In this document: positions 26,638-39,064 of the stretch, one piece after another | How positions within the stretch are numbered: the stretch's first letter is position 1 | Layout of the letters: each line of letters opens with the position of its first letter | Assembly (NCBI GenBank): GCA_012295275.1 | Contig: CM022672.1 | Location: 32,636,438 to 32,700,437, forward strand | Length of the DNA stretch: 64,000 nucleotides | Direction: 5' to 3' | DNA from: Chrysomallon squamiferum | Taxonomy: Eukaryota > Mollusca > Gastropoda > Neomphalida > Peltospiridae | Notes under the pieces: generated by a model | What the model was told of the DNA's origin: nothing | Databases searched by the model: none | What the model saw: the letters and a program-made list of their open reading frames with translations, nothing else | Program-made: the position numbers and the translations under genes

Positions 26638-29600
26638 GTCACTGCAGTATTATTCAGGTGCTGTCTAGAAAGGGAATTTACATCATGGAGAAGGATGAAT
26701 CAGCTGTTACAGAAACCATTCTCATGCAGGCTGCACCATTCTGAGTTGTGAGTTTATTTTATTTTTGTGTTGTCAAGAGAAAAATAAGTTTTGTAATTGT
26801 TCTTAATTAATTACAAAATAGTGTAACAATAATCAGTTATTTCCTTTTGTTTTGTTGCATTACTCAGTAAAATACTTTATTAATCACAAAGTATGTCAGA
26901 AGTATTATTATTTATTTATAACTGTTTGTTTGTTTATTTTTTTTTTTTTTTTTTTTTTCAGTGTGCTTCTACAGCTCTAATTGATGTGCTGATGTTGGCG
27001 TATGCCAGTGAATTTGTTTCAGTAGAACATGCTGTTCAAGCCGTCAGGTATGTTGTTGTTGTTTATTTTTTTTTTATATTATCTTGTTAAATACTAAAAT
27101 TTGAAATCATTTTTCTAATTAAAATGAGTTTGTTTGGCTCTGTTAAAGTTTTTTTAATTTAATTTTTTTGATAATATATGGTAAATTAAATTTAAGTTAA
27201 AGCTGAGATGTATTTAAAGGCATTCATCCTTCTACTTTGATCACTAAGTGATAGTTGAAAAGAAGAAGTATTATGATGATTGCAGTTAAATTTGTAAATG
27301 TATGAATGTATGAGGGAAGGAGAGATGATGAAGGAATGGCAAGACAGAGAACAGAGGGAGATGGAGAATGAAATTTGGGCTGCATATTTTGTATAATTTA
27401 TCATATAATGTAATGAGACCTCTGATTTTACATTCAGCATTTTGAACAAGAAATTTTTAAACTTTCAGACAAATTACAACTTTTAACACATCCAGTGAAC
27501 TTCCATCAGGCACTGAGGACACAGTTATTTTCTGGTTAAATAAAGTTTGAACTGCTGCCATTGCAAAGGAGAAAAAATCTGAGCAGGTGAATTTGAGTTT
27601 GTTTTCTTTATATTTCTCATTATTCTAAAACTAATGAAGTTTAATTTAATTTAATATATGAAGTTGCAGTTTGTAAATAATATATCAGTAAGTACACATA
27701 TACACACACAACACACAACACATACACACATACCCACAGACACATGCATATACTTACATTCATATAAATGCGATTATTTTGTTGTAAATGTTTATTTCTG
27801 TATTTTAAAACAAAGGAATGAGTATTTTAAAGTGTTTAACTTTCCTGTTACATAGGAGACAGTGTACTGTAGTTTCTATTGTCTGCAGTCTCTCAGTTTT
27901 CATGGTTTGTTTAATAAACACAATTTTTGTAAATAAAATAATGAATCAGTTGGTAACTTTAAAATTTACATACATTAAATTTATGAATGTTTATATATAG
28001 TTTAGAGAGATGTGTTGTTATTATTTTTTTAATTTTATACTTCATAATCAACAAAATGTATAGAAAATCTCTCTCTCTCTCTCTATCCACAGTCATATAT
28101 CATCCTCCTTATTTTTTCCTGTATTATTAGATATTAACTGCCACATTGTTATTTATTTTTTCTTCAGATATATGTTTGAAAGATGGGTTAGGAATACCTA
28201 ATTCTTTATATAATTTTGCCTCATCCCATCAATTTTTCCACTTCACTTACAAGGACTTCCTGTGCACATGAGATAGAATACGAGAAAAACTCTTAGTCTT
28301 TCCTGCAGAGCAGTTCTTCTGGATAGAAATGATAAAACTGACAGAGAATGGACAGCTTCTGACTGGTCAGGAAGCAATAAGTAAGTTTTGTGAGATTTTT
28401 GAATTAATCTTTCATTATATTAATTTATGAAATTTATTATTGTACTGGTAAAATTGGGATTTATACTATTGAGTTTTAGTGTATATTTAGAGGGATGTTT
28501 TTATGTATCTAAATCAATTTTTATTATTTAAAATGAGTGATTTCAGGCTTTGAAAGATATTTATACAATGGTCAGTATTTGAGAAGGCTACTGATAAAGA
28601 AAGTTAATATTACAAAGAACTAGCAGAATTTATATTTATCATAATCAGGTTATAATATATATTTAAAAGATGCTGATTGGTTTTTTTTAATTCAGAATTT
28701 AGACTATATTAAAAAAATACTTATCTTTAATTATTCATTACCTCAGACTGTGTATGTGTTTATCAGTATGTCTGTATGCATGCATGCACATTTGAAATAA
28801 AATAGCTTAAATATATTTTTGTCAACAAACATTCATTTGTATCTGTAAATGGCATTGATATATATATAATAGTAAATAATGTTATTAATAAAAGCAATAA
28901 AAAATTAAATTTTTTTTTTTATTTTGCTTTTTCAGGTAGATACCACAAAACAGACAAGTGTTATTAGCTAAACATCAGAATGGGACACACACAGACAGCA
29001 GAACAGACAGAGAAGTTTGTCAAAAAACTGGTATGAAAAACACACTCATTAACTTTTCTGTTCAACAATCTACTTACATTCTTCTCAGTTTTGGTATTGG
29101 TAAAATATTCTCAATACAGAGTAAGAAAAACAGATTAGTGCAAGGATAGTCTACAATAACAAGTAAATTAATTGTGGTATACAAATAGCAGGATAACTTA
29201 GTTTACTTCCATGTTTCCTTATTTCCATTTGCATTGTTTCATTTCTTGTTAGTTTATATTTGTAGTAAGAGTAAAGAATACCAATTCTTGTTTTATTTTC
29301 AACTCCAAGAATGCAGTTCACTTTATTTAGTTTTTATTTGAAAGTTTAAGAATTAATTTTGCAATCTTTTAGTTTTCACTGTAATTTAATGATTCTAAGA
29401 ATTTAGTATATTTATAATTTAGAAATTAAAAAAAAATATAAGTATATCAGGATAAAACTTCAGTCATTAATATATGTATCTGTCAGAAAGAGAAATATTT
29501 GTATATCTACAAAGGTAAACAAATAAAAACTTGTTTTTCAGAAACTGCTCAGTACACAAGAAGAGGTAATTCTGTGAGCTCACCACAGGAGAGAAATGTC

Positions 29601-29988
29601 ATCAAAGAATCTGTACTAGCCTGGCAGGAACAGAAGCATCTACAGAGGTTGTCGTTGTTCTTACAGTAACAGCAGTAGTAGTAGTAAACTCATTTTTGTA
29701 GTGTAGTTGTTACAGTATTAGTACTTAATAATAATCATTCTTGTTTGTAGTAATAGGTGATATTTTAGCCGATGATGCTTTGTGATCATAATGTATCTTG
29801 TGTGACTCACAGAAAAATACTAGCTGTACAGCCTGTAGTCATAGTACTAGTTGTAGTAGTAGTAGCAGTACTAATAGTAGTTTTATTGTTGCAATAGTAG
29901 TAGTAATAGAGGGAGTTTGAGTATATAACAGTTACATGAGAAATTATTATAAAAGTCAAATGAAAAGTAGGTGTAGAAATAGGAACAA

Positions 29989-30019
<31 letters not shown>

Positions 30020-30429
30020 TGTTGTTGTTTTTGTTGTAGTAGTTATAACAATAATAGTAAAAAAATATATTTGTTAGTTGAATAGGGGGAAAAAGAAAGA
30101 AAAATGATTAATACTTTATTTACTATTTTATTTAATATTTTATTCATTTGTTTGTTTGTTTATTTACTTAATATTTTATTCAGTATTTTATTTATTTATT
30201 TGTTTTTATTTATTTATTTTTATTTATTTATTTACACAGACGAGACAGTGCTCTCACCAATCAGATTCAGACCAGTTTGTTCTTCACTCTCTTGTCCAAC
30301 ATCAGGTTTGACTCAGTTTTGTGTCAAAGTTTCACCAATGAGCAGCTCAGTTTTGTTTACCTGGACATGCAACACACACTGCAGCCGACCACGTCCAACT
30401 ACAACAACTCTGACAGCATGAAGTTGTAG
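26638..30429 (+). pseudogene. CAMSAP/Patronin-like CH-domain gene, copy B (eight exons, disrupted)
   Basis: Exons are 26638-26747, 26962-27047, 27469-27586, 27856-27904, 28168-28380, 28936-29030, 29542-29647 and 30240-30429. The fifth exon is full length (213 nt) and reads DICLKDGLGIPNSLYN, matching the DICLKE...SLYN landmark of CAMSAP CH domains, which strongly supports the family call. In-frame stops occur at 26742-26744 (shared with copy A), 27548-27550 (after FWLNKV) and 28269-28271 (CGA in copy A, TGA here). The sixth exon is best read one base out of phase with the fifth, in both copies. The last two exons join in phase (VLAWQEQKHLQ then RRDSALTNQIQTSLFF) and end at TAG 30427-30429. I do not recognise this C-terminal part, and it lacks the coiled coils and CKK domain of a normal CAMSAP. 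Either this is a short CH-only paralogue that died, or the 3' exons belong to another gene. Confidence 0.8.
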
Positions 30430-31000
30430 AGTGTTACTACACCAGGTGACCAATCTCAACAGTCAAATGTGAGCAATCAGGGAGAAAAACTTGAAGCTTT
30501 AATACTAAAACCAGCCAAAGAAAAACACTTAATCATTCAAAAGCACAGGAAAGAGACAAAACTCGAAGAAACAGGACAACATCTCCAACAATGTCTAGGA
30601 AATTTCCTCACACATCACATGTCACAGCTTATGGATTTCTAAGCCAAGGGGACATAACTGTGGAAGCCACTGTCTCTCTGGACCTCAACACCACATCATA
30701 CTGTGACATATGAAGTTTGAGGTGTTAATGTTCAGAAAATATTTTTGGTTCACCCAGTACATCAGTGTGTGTCTCTTAGGCTGATATTTTCACAGCATAA
30801 AGAAAAAATCCTGACAGACTGAGTAAATGGTTATATCTCTTACTGACTAGATAAAATGGGTGAAATCTGTTTTGTTTTTCAGTTTTTAAAATACAAATAA
30901 ATAAATATATGTAAACAATTTTTTTATTTTATATTCTTAAAATAAACAGTCTAAACTAGTCTGTGATTTTTGTTTCTTTCTGTGTTATGGATATTTCATG
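30430..31000 (+). other. Probable 3' UTR of copy B gene
   Basis: The stretch after the TAG at 30427-30429 is less repetitive than its surroundings and has stops in all plus frames. AATAAA polyadenylation signals lie at 30896-30901 and 30941-30946. From about 31000 to 32040 the sequence is AT-rich with A and T runs and shows no coding character. Confidence 0.4.
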
Positions 31001-32049
31001 CACTCATCATGAATCAGAAAATTCAAAAAATTTTGTACAGCTACTAATATACAAGAATTTGTAATGTTTATTAAGTTTCGGTTAATGTACCAAAACCAAA
31101 TAAATAAAAATATTCTTCATCTTAGGATGTTTCATAATGTTAGCTAAAAAAATAAAATTAAAAACAGAATACAAAATAATTTGAAATGTTTATTTCAACA
31201 AAAAAAACAAGTTAATATCGGAACTACTTTTTCATAAAAAAAAACATAATTTTAGAAATTATTACATAAAATTCCTTACATAAAAATTTAGAAAAGCATG
31301 ATATAAAATATTTTTGAACTTTTAAATTAAAAATGTTTTAAAACGTTTGATAAGGTTTTAAAGATGAGAGCCAAAAGTGCTGTAAAATATAAAAATACCA
31401 AGATTTCTGATCTATCCAACAAAAGTATAATAATAAAATATACAAAATGAAATAAAAAATAACCAGGATATTTGTTTACAAAAAAGTTAAAAGCTCAATA
31501 AATAACTTGTAATCTGAAAATTATTTATTCAGAAAATTTCTAATTTCTGATTTTATCTTCTAAAACACACAAAATTATATACTTCCATTTTATGTTTTAT
31601 TACGATACCTTTATTGGGTAAATCTTTACTAGAAGTCTTGGTGTTCTTTGTTATTTTATATTTGGTATAGATAATTCGGTAGATTATTATTATTTTTTTA
31701 AATAAAATAAGAAATACAAAAAATAAAACAGAAAAATGAAATTATCTCCCCTGGACCAAACAACTTTATATAAAATCTGTACTTTCTTTTACAAAGCAGT
31801 AATCAAGGATTTCTAACAAATTATTTTAAAAAATAAGTATTTTTTTCACAGACCTGACTGAACTTAGTGCTGTATTGTGTCCAAACATTATGTATATTGG
31901 TCTATATGTAACTACATCTTGTATGAAAAACATTGTGACTTCCAATCTGAAATCACAGTTTCACAGTTTTATAAATTATTCAGTAAGTGTAAAGTCCATG
32001 ACTCACACAAGTAATGTTTTTAAACTTTTGTTTGGTGTGGATTTTTCTA

Positions 32050-33887
32050 GAAGTTCTCAGTATTCTTCAAGCATTTGGCTTCTTTTTATTTTTTTGTTGA
32101 GATGTTTCATCTTCTGCTATTTCTTCTGCTTGCTTAGTTCAGTGTGATCAGAAAACTTGAAAAACTTGGAGACAAACTCAAGAAGCCATTTAGAATGAAC
32201 AGATGATTATCATTAACACTTCTCATTATAAACAAACCTGAAAATTTAAAACAAAAATAAATGTGTTTTTATTAAAACTAAAATAATATTCAGAAGTATA
32301 TAAACAGTATTAATATGTCCTGATTATAAAAGTTTACCTCTGAATGTGTATTATACAATTTGACATGTAAAATGAAGACTAGATAAAATTCAAATCTGAT
32401 GTTTTGTGACTTAATAGTAGAGAGCTGAGCTGAGAAGTAACAGATTGTAGTATCAATCTTGATTTGTGCAGTCTGTTACTCGTTTATTAAACAATGTACA
32501 CTGAAAACTGAACATAAAAATAATTGACTTAATTAACAGTGAAAATGTAGAGGGTTTTTCTCTTACACTGTCATTATCAAAAATAATTAATAACTGTCAT
32601 CTGAAACAGACCATTTAAAATTATTAATCACACTTCATGATTACCGAAAGGCTGAGGAAAAAGTTTATTAAAAATTGTGAGAGATACTTTTACATTTATT
32701 TACCAGTCAAGCAGACAGTTAAACTAACATGATGTGAAGAATCTGCTGTAAATAGATTTCTGTACTCTGTGTACAACACCAGCTTGTGTCCAAAAAATCA
32801 GACATGACATTCATACATTTAAAACAAAAATGTCAGTAATAGTATTACAAATGTAATGTACATACACTTTACTTACCAATCACTCAGCCTGTTAAAACAG
32901 CACTGATGTAAAACATCTGATTGTCTGTAACTGTCCTGTGATTTCTTTGCTGTAAGAATCTGCTGTAAATAGATTTCTGTACTCTGTGGTGATTCTGACA
33001 TAACATCCAGCTTGTTTCTGAAAATAAAACATTATATTGTACATTTTTGTAGAACAACTATTACAATTTTATTTCTTCATTTGAATTTGGAGTGATGTTT
33101 TCAACTAATATATATGTAGAGTGAAATAAAATTTAACTAAAATAAAATAAAGTCAAACTGTATTTATTAAAATATTTCTTGTTGTTCCTGTACTTTTTAT
33201 TATCTGGGAATGTGTCTGTTTAAAACAAATTTGAACAAATCAAGTCAGAACCTTTAAGTATGAATCTAATAATTTTAGAAATAAAAATAAACATATTTTT
33301 TTTTTTTTTTTTTTTTACATTTTTAAATTGATAACAAATAAAATCTAAAATCTTTATCTTATTCTTAATTTTTAAATTTAAACTTTCTAAAATACATGTT
33401 CAATTGACTATTTCCTCTTACAGCTATGTTATCACAGTTGGTAAATCAATGACAAAGTCTGTATTTACAAATAAACAATAAAATTATATCTAATAATATT
33501 AATATTAAAACATTCTCAGATGAAATTAAGTAATTTATTATTTTAAAGTTTATAAAATCTGGTAGTAAACTGAATTACCTGTCCATTATACCCAGCATCT
33601 GTTTACAAACATGTTGAGTACATCTGAGTGTCTGAGTCTGTACAAATTTCTCTTAACAGTCAGGACTGGAGAAGTGACTGTTCTTCACTGAACTGTGCAC
33701 TACACACATGGTCAAGTGGTCATCCTTGGCCTGAAGGAACCTGGCCTTTTTTTCTGAACAGAAAGAGCTTGTTTATCCTGTAAAGTCATAAATTACATTT
33801 ATCATTGATAAACCTTAACAATGAAATGAGTTAACTAAAAAATTGTAACATTTATTACTGATAACTCTAATAAATAAAATTATAGTT

Positions 33888-33918
<31 letters not shown>

Positions 33919-34537
33919 TTATAAAATTTATCATTGGTAATCTCTGGAAACAAAAACAAATTACTATTTAAATATCACCTAAAATATTAAAATTACAAAT
34001 TATTTAGTCAGAATAAATTGATTTTGCTGAGATTTTTCTGTATTTTATTATTGTTCATAATAACCAACAAAAAGGAAAATGAAAGCTTCAATTTTTTTTT
34101 TTTTTCAGTTTAGTGACAAAACTTTCATTGTGTCAAACATTTTTCTTAAAAAAGATTATTTCCCATAAAAAAAAAAAAATTTAAAAAATCTTTAGGATGG
34201 AGGAAAATAATTTATTTTATTTATGAATAATTTTACTTCTTTCTGTTTTTAAAAACAATAAATTCATTTCCTTGTTTTTTTTTTTTTTTTTTATCTTCAA
34301 TACAAAAGATGTTTTATGTAAAATTTGTTTAATAATAATTATGGATGTTTAATATTATACTAGCTTAATCAGATCTGTAATACCAAAACACAAAAATGAA
34401 TTTCAAACCTCTGGTCTGTATAAAACACTTTGCACAGACAACACAGACACAACTGTGACAATTCGACCACTACAGGCCAAGTGAAATGACATGATAAACA
34501 TCTAGGACAATATGGACTCCAGTGGAAATTCAACCAT
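32050..34537 (-). pseudogene. DHX8/PRP22-like DEAH-box helicase pseudogene (C-terminal part, introns retained)
   Basis: DHX8/PRP22 releases spliced mRNA from the spliceosome. Minus-strand exons are 34409-34537, 33579-33777, 32877-33017 and about 32050-32237. Exon one reads VEFPLESILS, then TAG, then a stretch ending SVLSVQSVLYRPE, matching the HA2 part of this family. Exon two starts in phase with DKQALSVQKK, shifts frame at an A run, then reads KARFLQAKDDHLTM and QMLGIMDR with a TAA at 33653-33655. Exon three continues NKLDVMSE and, in another frame, RVQKSIYSRFL and FYISAVL. Exon four reads KWLLEFVSKFFKFSDHTELS, then KQKK, with TAG and a TGA replacing the Trp of the PNAWR-type end. The order and splice phases match the helicase C-terminus. 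Retained introns show a DNA-level duplicate, not a retrocopy. Helicase-core exons were not found upstream. Confidence 0.8.
32701..32800 (-). repeat. Partial duplicate of the third helicase-pseudogene exon
   Basis: The stretch repeats the AAGAATCTGCTGTAAATAGA core of the exon at 32877-33017, followed by similar sequence. On the minus strand it reads RVQKSIYSRFF and then a stop, with a weak GT donor. It is a local duplication about 200 bases from its source. Confidence 0.65.
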
Positions 34538-34539
34538 CT

Positions 34540-35576
34540 GTAAATACAAAATAAATATATAACAAATATACATGATTAATAGTTGTAAAAGATTTTACAA
34601 CAACAACAACAACAACAACAATAATAATAATAACAAAAACAATAACAACTGTATTTTACTTGAAAATACCAGCATCATAAATATATATAAAACAATGTTT
34701 TTCACACACAACAAAATTTTAAATAATTTTTAAATATACCTATCCACTTCATAACAGCTAGTATATTAAAAATGTGTATATACATATATAGTTTTAAATA
34801 TTACTTTGCGAAATATATATATAGGCCCTATATTGTATAATATACACTACAGTTATACTGTATACTCTGTAATACACTTATACACTATTACAGGGCAGCG
34901 GGCTTGAAATGGCCAAAGATCCGTTTGGGCGACTTGACCTGTTTATCCATAAGTTATAATTCAAGAGCCACTATTAATGACTTTATCTCAAATATTTATT
35001 TCAGATAAAAGGTTTGCTCGTATTTCGATAAATTGGACGTACTGGCTTATCTTATTTTGCCAATATTTTTTTATAAACACTTAACTGTGAACGCCGGATA
35101 TGCATGTAGTTAACTGTAGTCTTGATAAACAAAACCGCGAGTCTCGCTGACCCAGTATCGTTAAAACTGGTCGTGACCATTCGGATCATTCCGAACCTTC
35201 CCGAATGCCGTCTTAGCTTTTGTCGTCTGCGACAGTAGACAGAAAACCACACCATAATCTCAAACCACGAGTAATTTCAACAAATTTTGTAATCAAGAGA
35301 TAAACACATTAATAACTTGTTAAATACTAAAAAAAAAACAGCAGGTTCACGAGTGAACTGTTTTTACTTTAAATAGTTATAAAGTTAAATTTTGTTATTT
35401 TAAATATAGTAAATAAATAAGCAATAATAGGGCTGTTTCAATAGTTATTAGATTGAAAAGAAAAGTGATTTGTTGTATTTACTTTCTATTATATATGTTT
35501 TTTCATAAATATTTGCTTTCTTTCTTTTTTTTTATTTTTTTTTTTTTTTTTTTTATTTATTTATTTATTTTTTTTT

Positions 35577-35617
<41 letters not shown>

Positions 35618-37120
35618 CAAATTTGTAATACTGTTTAACTGTTATTCCTGGATAATATATCTCAGTTCAGAAATATATTGTTTTTGGAGTTTATTAATTT
35701 CAAAATAAATGTTAATAAAATTTTATTTTGAAAATGAATGATAGTTTTGATCTACTGGATGAAGTATTGGATCCTTAGATAAAGTTTATTTCATGTTACG
35801 ATATTATTTTTAGATAAATCTTTTGCTTTTTGTCAGTTCTCAAGTATTACTCTACAAATCAATGACTGTACATTTTGCAATCAACTGAAATGTGTTCTAA
35901 CTGTAAAAGCTGCAGTGGACTGAATTCTGATATTTTCTTTCTTATGATTGAGATTTTTTAATGGATCTTTGAAAAATTCATTTTATCTCATTGACGATCA
36001 CAAAGTTAACAATCATACAAATTAAATAATCTACTATAGTCTTATATAATCACAAAACACACTATTCTAGATTCATAAACAGACATTTACAAAATTCATT
36101 TATGATATTTACTAACCGTTGTATTCTTTTCTTAATACTGTATCCTAAAAATTAAAATATTTAGGATTACAACTAAAGTAATACTCTAAAATAAAAAAAA
36201 AAAAAAAAAATAAATAAATAAATAAATGAAAAAAATGTACCTGAAATGAAAAAATAAACCACCATTAATATTACAGGTTTACATAAATACCTTAAACGTT
36301 AACTGCTTAAACTGAATAATAAAGTTTAACAAAGTAGGTAACCAAATACATTGAACTCTTCACATGAGAGACAACACATTTCCTGAGAATTCACTTCATT
36401 TGTTATCACAGTCAGTATATGTCATCCAGTCACAGATACATATTTATTGTGTAGTTCACAGAATATGAGAGGAAAAACACAAATCACACCAAGAAATCAC
36501 TGGCCCCTACATGACACTCATATAATAGCATATAAAAACATAATGTTACATATAAATAATACAGCGATATAAATTAACAGTATTTACTAAAACTGATGGT
36601 TTTGCAAGTATATAAACACTGAAGTACAATATTGGCTGATACAGAGATATAAAAAAAAAACAAGTAAGAGAAAGTAAAACTATTTTCACGTGAGCATCCA
36701 TGTAAAGATTTTTATTTTGTCTTGCACTGACCCAACACAGCTGATCTTCAAGCAACAACACTAAAAAAAAAAAAAAAACTTTTTAAATGTTTATCTGAAA
36801 TAAATTAAATTTAAATTAATTTCTGTAAAGGGTAAAACAGATTAAAAGTAAATTCACTTTAATAATATTTAATAAAACATGAGAGAGAGAGAAAACAAAA
36901 TTCAAGCCACATAAAATAATTGAAAATTAACATACTTTATTAAAATAAATTTCACTATAAAATAAAGTTCAGTTCATTGTGATCTTAAGGTTCACAATGT
37001 TGTATGTCACAGTGTATGTTAGTAAATAAATCTGATTGTAATGTTATAAAACATGTTGTTACTTCTTCCTTTAAGTCTTCTTGTGTCACAACTAATTATT
37101 ACTGTTCCACTATCTACTGA
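34540..37120. other. AT-rich, mostly non-coding
   Basis: It has CAA/TAA runs at 34600-34650 and a T-rich tract at 35519-35618. A less AT-rich patch at 34890-35260 has an open minus frame at 35052-35255 (67 codons, starting MVWFSVYCRRRQ). I do not recognise that frame and see no clear splice sites linking it to the helicase pseudogene downstream, so it remains only a possibility. From 35640 to 37120 I see nothing coding. Confidence 0.4.
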
Positions 37121-37124
37121 CCAA

Positions 37125-37480
37125 GTATGTACTAGAAACGTTGTCACTATTTGTTTATCAATTTACTTACCGTTTATTATTACAAACATTTTCATTACTT
37201 ACTCATAAAATAACTTAGAGCGTGCTACTGCTAAAAATATCGTCGCTACTAGTTTATCAACTTAGCATTTACACTAGAAACATTCTCATTACTTACTTAG
37301 CGCGTGGAACTAGAAACATTGTCCATGCAAATTCATGAATTTAGTGAATGAAACAATGCCACTACTAGTTTATCAGTAGATTTAGTGTGAAGTACAGAAA
37401 TATTGTTTCTACTACTTACATAGGGTGTGTCTACTAGAAACTAGTCTACTAGAAACCTTGTTATCATCTTGTTAGTGTTT
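37125..37480. repeat. Degenerate minisatellite, roughly 45-bp unit
   Basis: Variants of CTAGAAACATTGTC, CTACTAGTTTATCA and ACTTAGCGTG recur in order about seven times with drift and indels. The unit length varies, so this is an old tandem array. Confidence 0.6.
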
Positions 37481-37519
37481 TTCGTACAACTAACATCAAA
37501 TAACTCACATTAAAATACT

Positions 37520-38250
37520 ATTAATATTTTTCTTGTTATAATATATCACGTGACATGTTTACAGACATAGAAGCTGACCTGATGCTGCCCCAGTGCATTG
37601 TTAAAACAACTTTACTTCTAATCTTGTATCGAGCGCCGATGACGTCACGATTTCACGTTTTTCAAGTCGGTGACTCGAACCGTATCAACTGAACTGACGT
37701 ACAGAGGAACCGACGTGGCTATCTGCTTATGTACGAAGTACATTTCCACGAACTTGCTTAGCAACATGTATGTAGGGAAGGCTGGGGACATACCCATCCT
37801 AACACTAGTTATATACTTTCCGAGTTGGTCTCTTGAAATAAAAACTTTTTCATTTTTATCCTAAAACTCTTTATGAAATTGTACAAGTTTTATATTCTTA
37901 TTCAGGTAATCAGATAACTAAATATCTGACACCAGTTCTAAACCTAATTGTAACGAAAATGCATAACAGTAAAGCTAACTGCAAAGCTTAATGTGACCCT
38001 AATGCTACTTTTAACCCTAATCCTAACGTCGCTATAACGTTAGTTCTAAAAGTACGAAAAACTGATATTTTATTGAAATAAACGTATTTTAAATATTAAC
38101 GTAACAGTTATAATTTGATTAGGATATGGGTTAGATATGAGTATTTACTGACATGAATTGAATTTTCGTTTAAAACATGAAAAATATTATAATAGAATTG
38201 AAAAAAAAGAGTGAATATTTGTTTTTCCATCCTAAAATTGGGTATTTAGA
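37520..38250. other. Intergenic, with CRE-like sites and a few CCCTAA-like words
   Basis: A palindromic TGACGTCA lies at about 37639-37646, with further ACGT words (about 37660-37715). Several CCCTAA words occur at about 37990-38030. A short open plus frame (37670-37864) has no recognisable features, so I leave it out. Confidence 0.4.

Positions 38251-38252
<2 letters not shown>

Positions 38253-38338
<86 letters not shown>
38253..38338. repeat. (CT)n microsatellite
   Basis: An uninterrupted CT tract of about 86 bases. Confidence 0.95.
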
Positions 38339-38341
<3 letters not shown>

Positions 38342-38469
38342 CAAATAAAGCAAAATGTGCGCCACACGTATTTATAGAGACTTCAGCTTTTCACACTAAA
38401 TATAAATTAGTGAATTCACTTCGGTATTAACACACTAATAATCATCTTGTTCATTTAGCTACGTATAGG

Positions 38470-38772
38470 GGATAGGTTTTCAACCTGAGGCTCAGGACCT
38501 CCAGAGGGGTCGCCAACTTTTTTCTAGTGGTCGTTCTTGAGCGAGGGCATGATTTAGTTTTTTTCAACTTGACTTGGAAGGAGGAATAAATAAAAACGTG
38601 TAGATAGGTTTGGGACCCATCAGAGTCAATACAAATTCGTTTTGTACTGTCTTAGGTTGATGTAAATATGGTAACCCTAGATATTATTGAATCAAATATG
38701 TTAAAGGGCAACATCGGTCATATTGAATTGCTTATAAGTGGTCGCGGTATGAAAAAGGTTGAAAACCAGTGG
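38470..38772. mobile_element. hAT-type MITE
   Basis: A ~300-bp element is bounded by short inverted repeats: GGTTTTCAACCT at 38475-38486 and AGGTTGAAAACC at 38756-38767, with CAGTGG-like bases just outside on the right. The left end (CAACCTGAGGCTCAGGACC, then AGAGGGGTCGCC) and right end (GTGGTCGCGGTATGAAAAAG) are typical of Charlie-like hAT non-autonomous elements. It contains no open reading frame of note. I could not find a convincing 8-bp target duplication. Confidence 0.65.
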
Positions 38773-39064
38773 CATCAGGTTACTTTCCATTAGTCATAGA
38801 GTTATTTGTCATACCGTTTATAAGGTCAAGGTTTGGTTCACACTTAATCCTCTGCCCTTTACCTGGATAAAAAATGGTATGATCCCACATTGTTGTATAT
38901 TGTATGACTATCGGCAATAAATAAATGATAGAAAGGCTTATAATTATTTATACATTTTATTGCATCCAGATAACTTGGTCAGTTATGTAAGTTTCAGTAG
39001 ATAGCTTACAGCATTTAAGAACTGAAGGGGTATTTTGACTCTCTGCTGCAATTGATGCTTGAGT

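Larger units (their letters stand above)
20182..29533. repeat. Segmental duplication, copy B (direct repeat with 1-8529)
   Basis: This is the second copy of the segment described at 1-8529. It is about 820 bases longer because of several indels, and at one of them (the exon at 28168-28380) copy B clearly keeps the ancestral state. At its 3' side the sequence runs on without a break into two more exons and a 3' UTR-like region, whereas copy A is cut off. Copy B therefore looks like the more complete parental locus and copy A the truncated derivative. Upstream similarity may extend left of 20182, but copy A's flank lies outside the window. Confidence 0.93.

Noticed and set aside
31875-32147. 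Plus-strand frame of 90 codons
   Set aside because: It is antisense to the last exon of the helicase pseudogene, which explains the sequence better.
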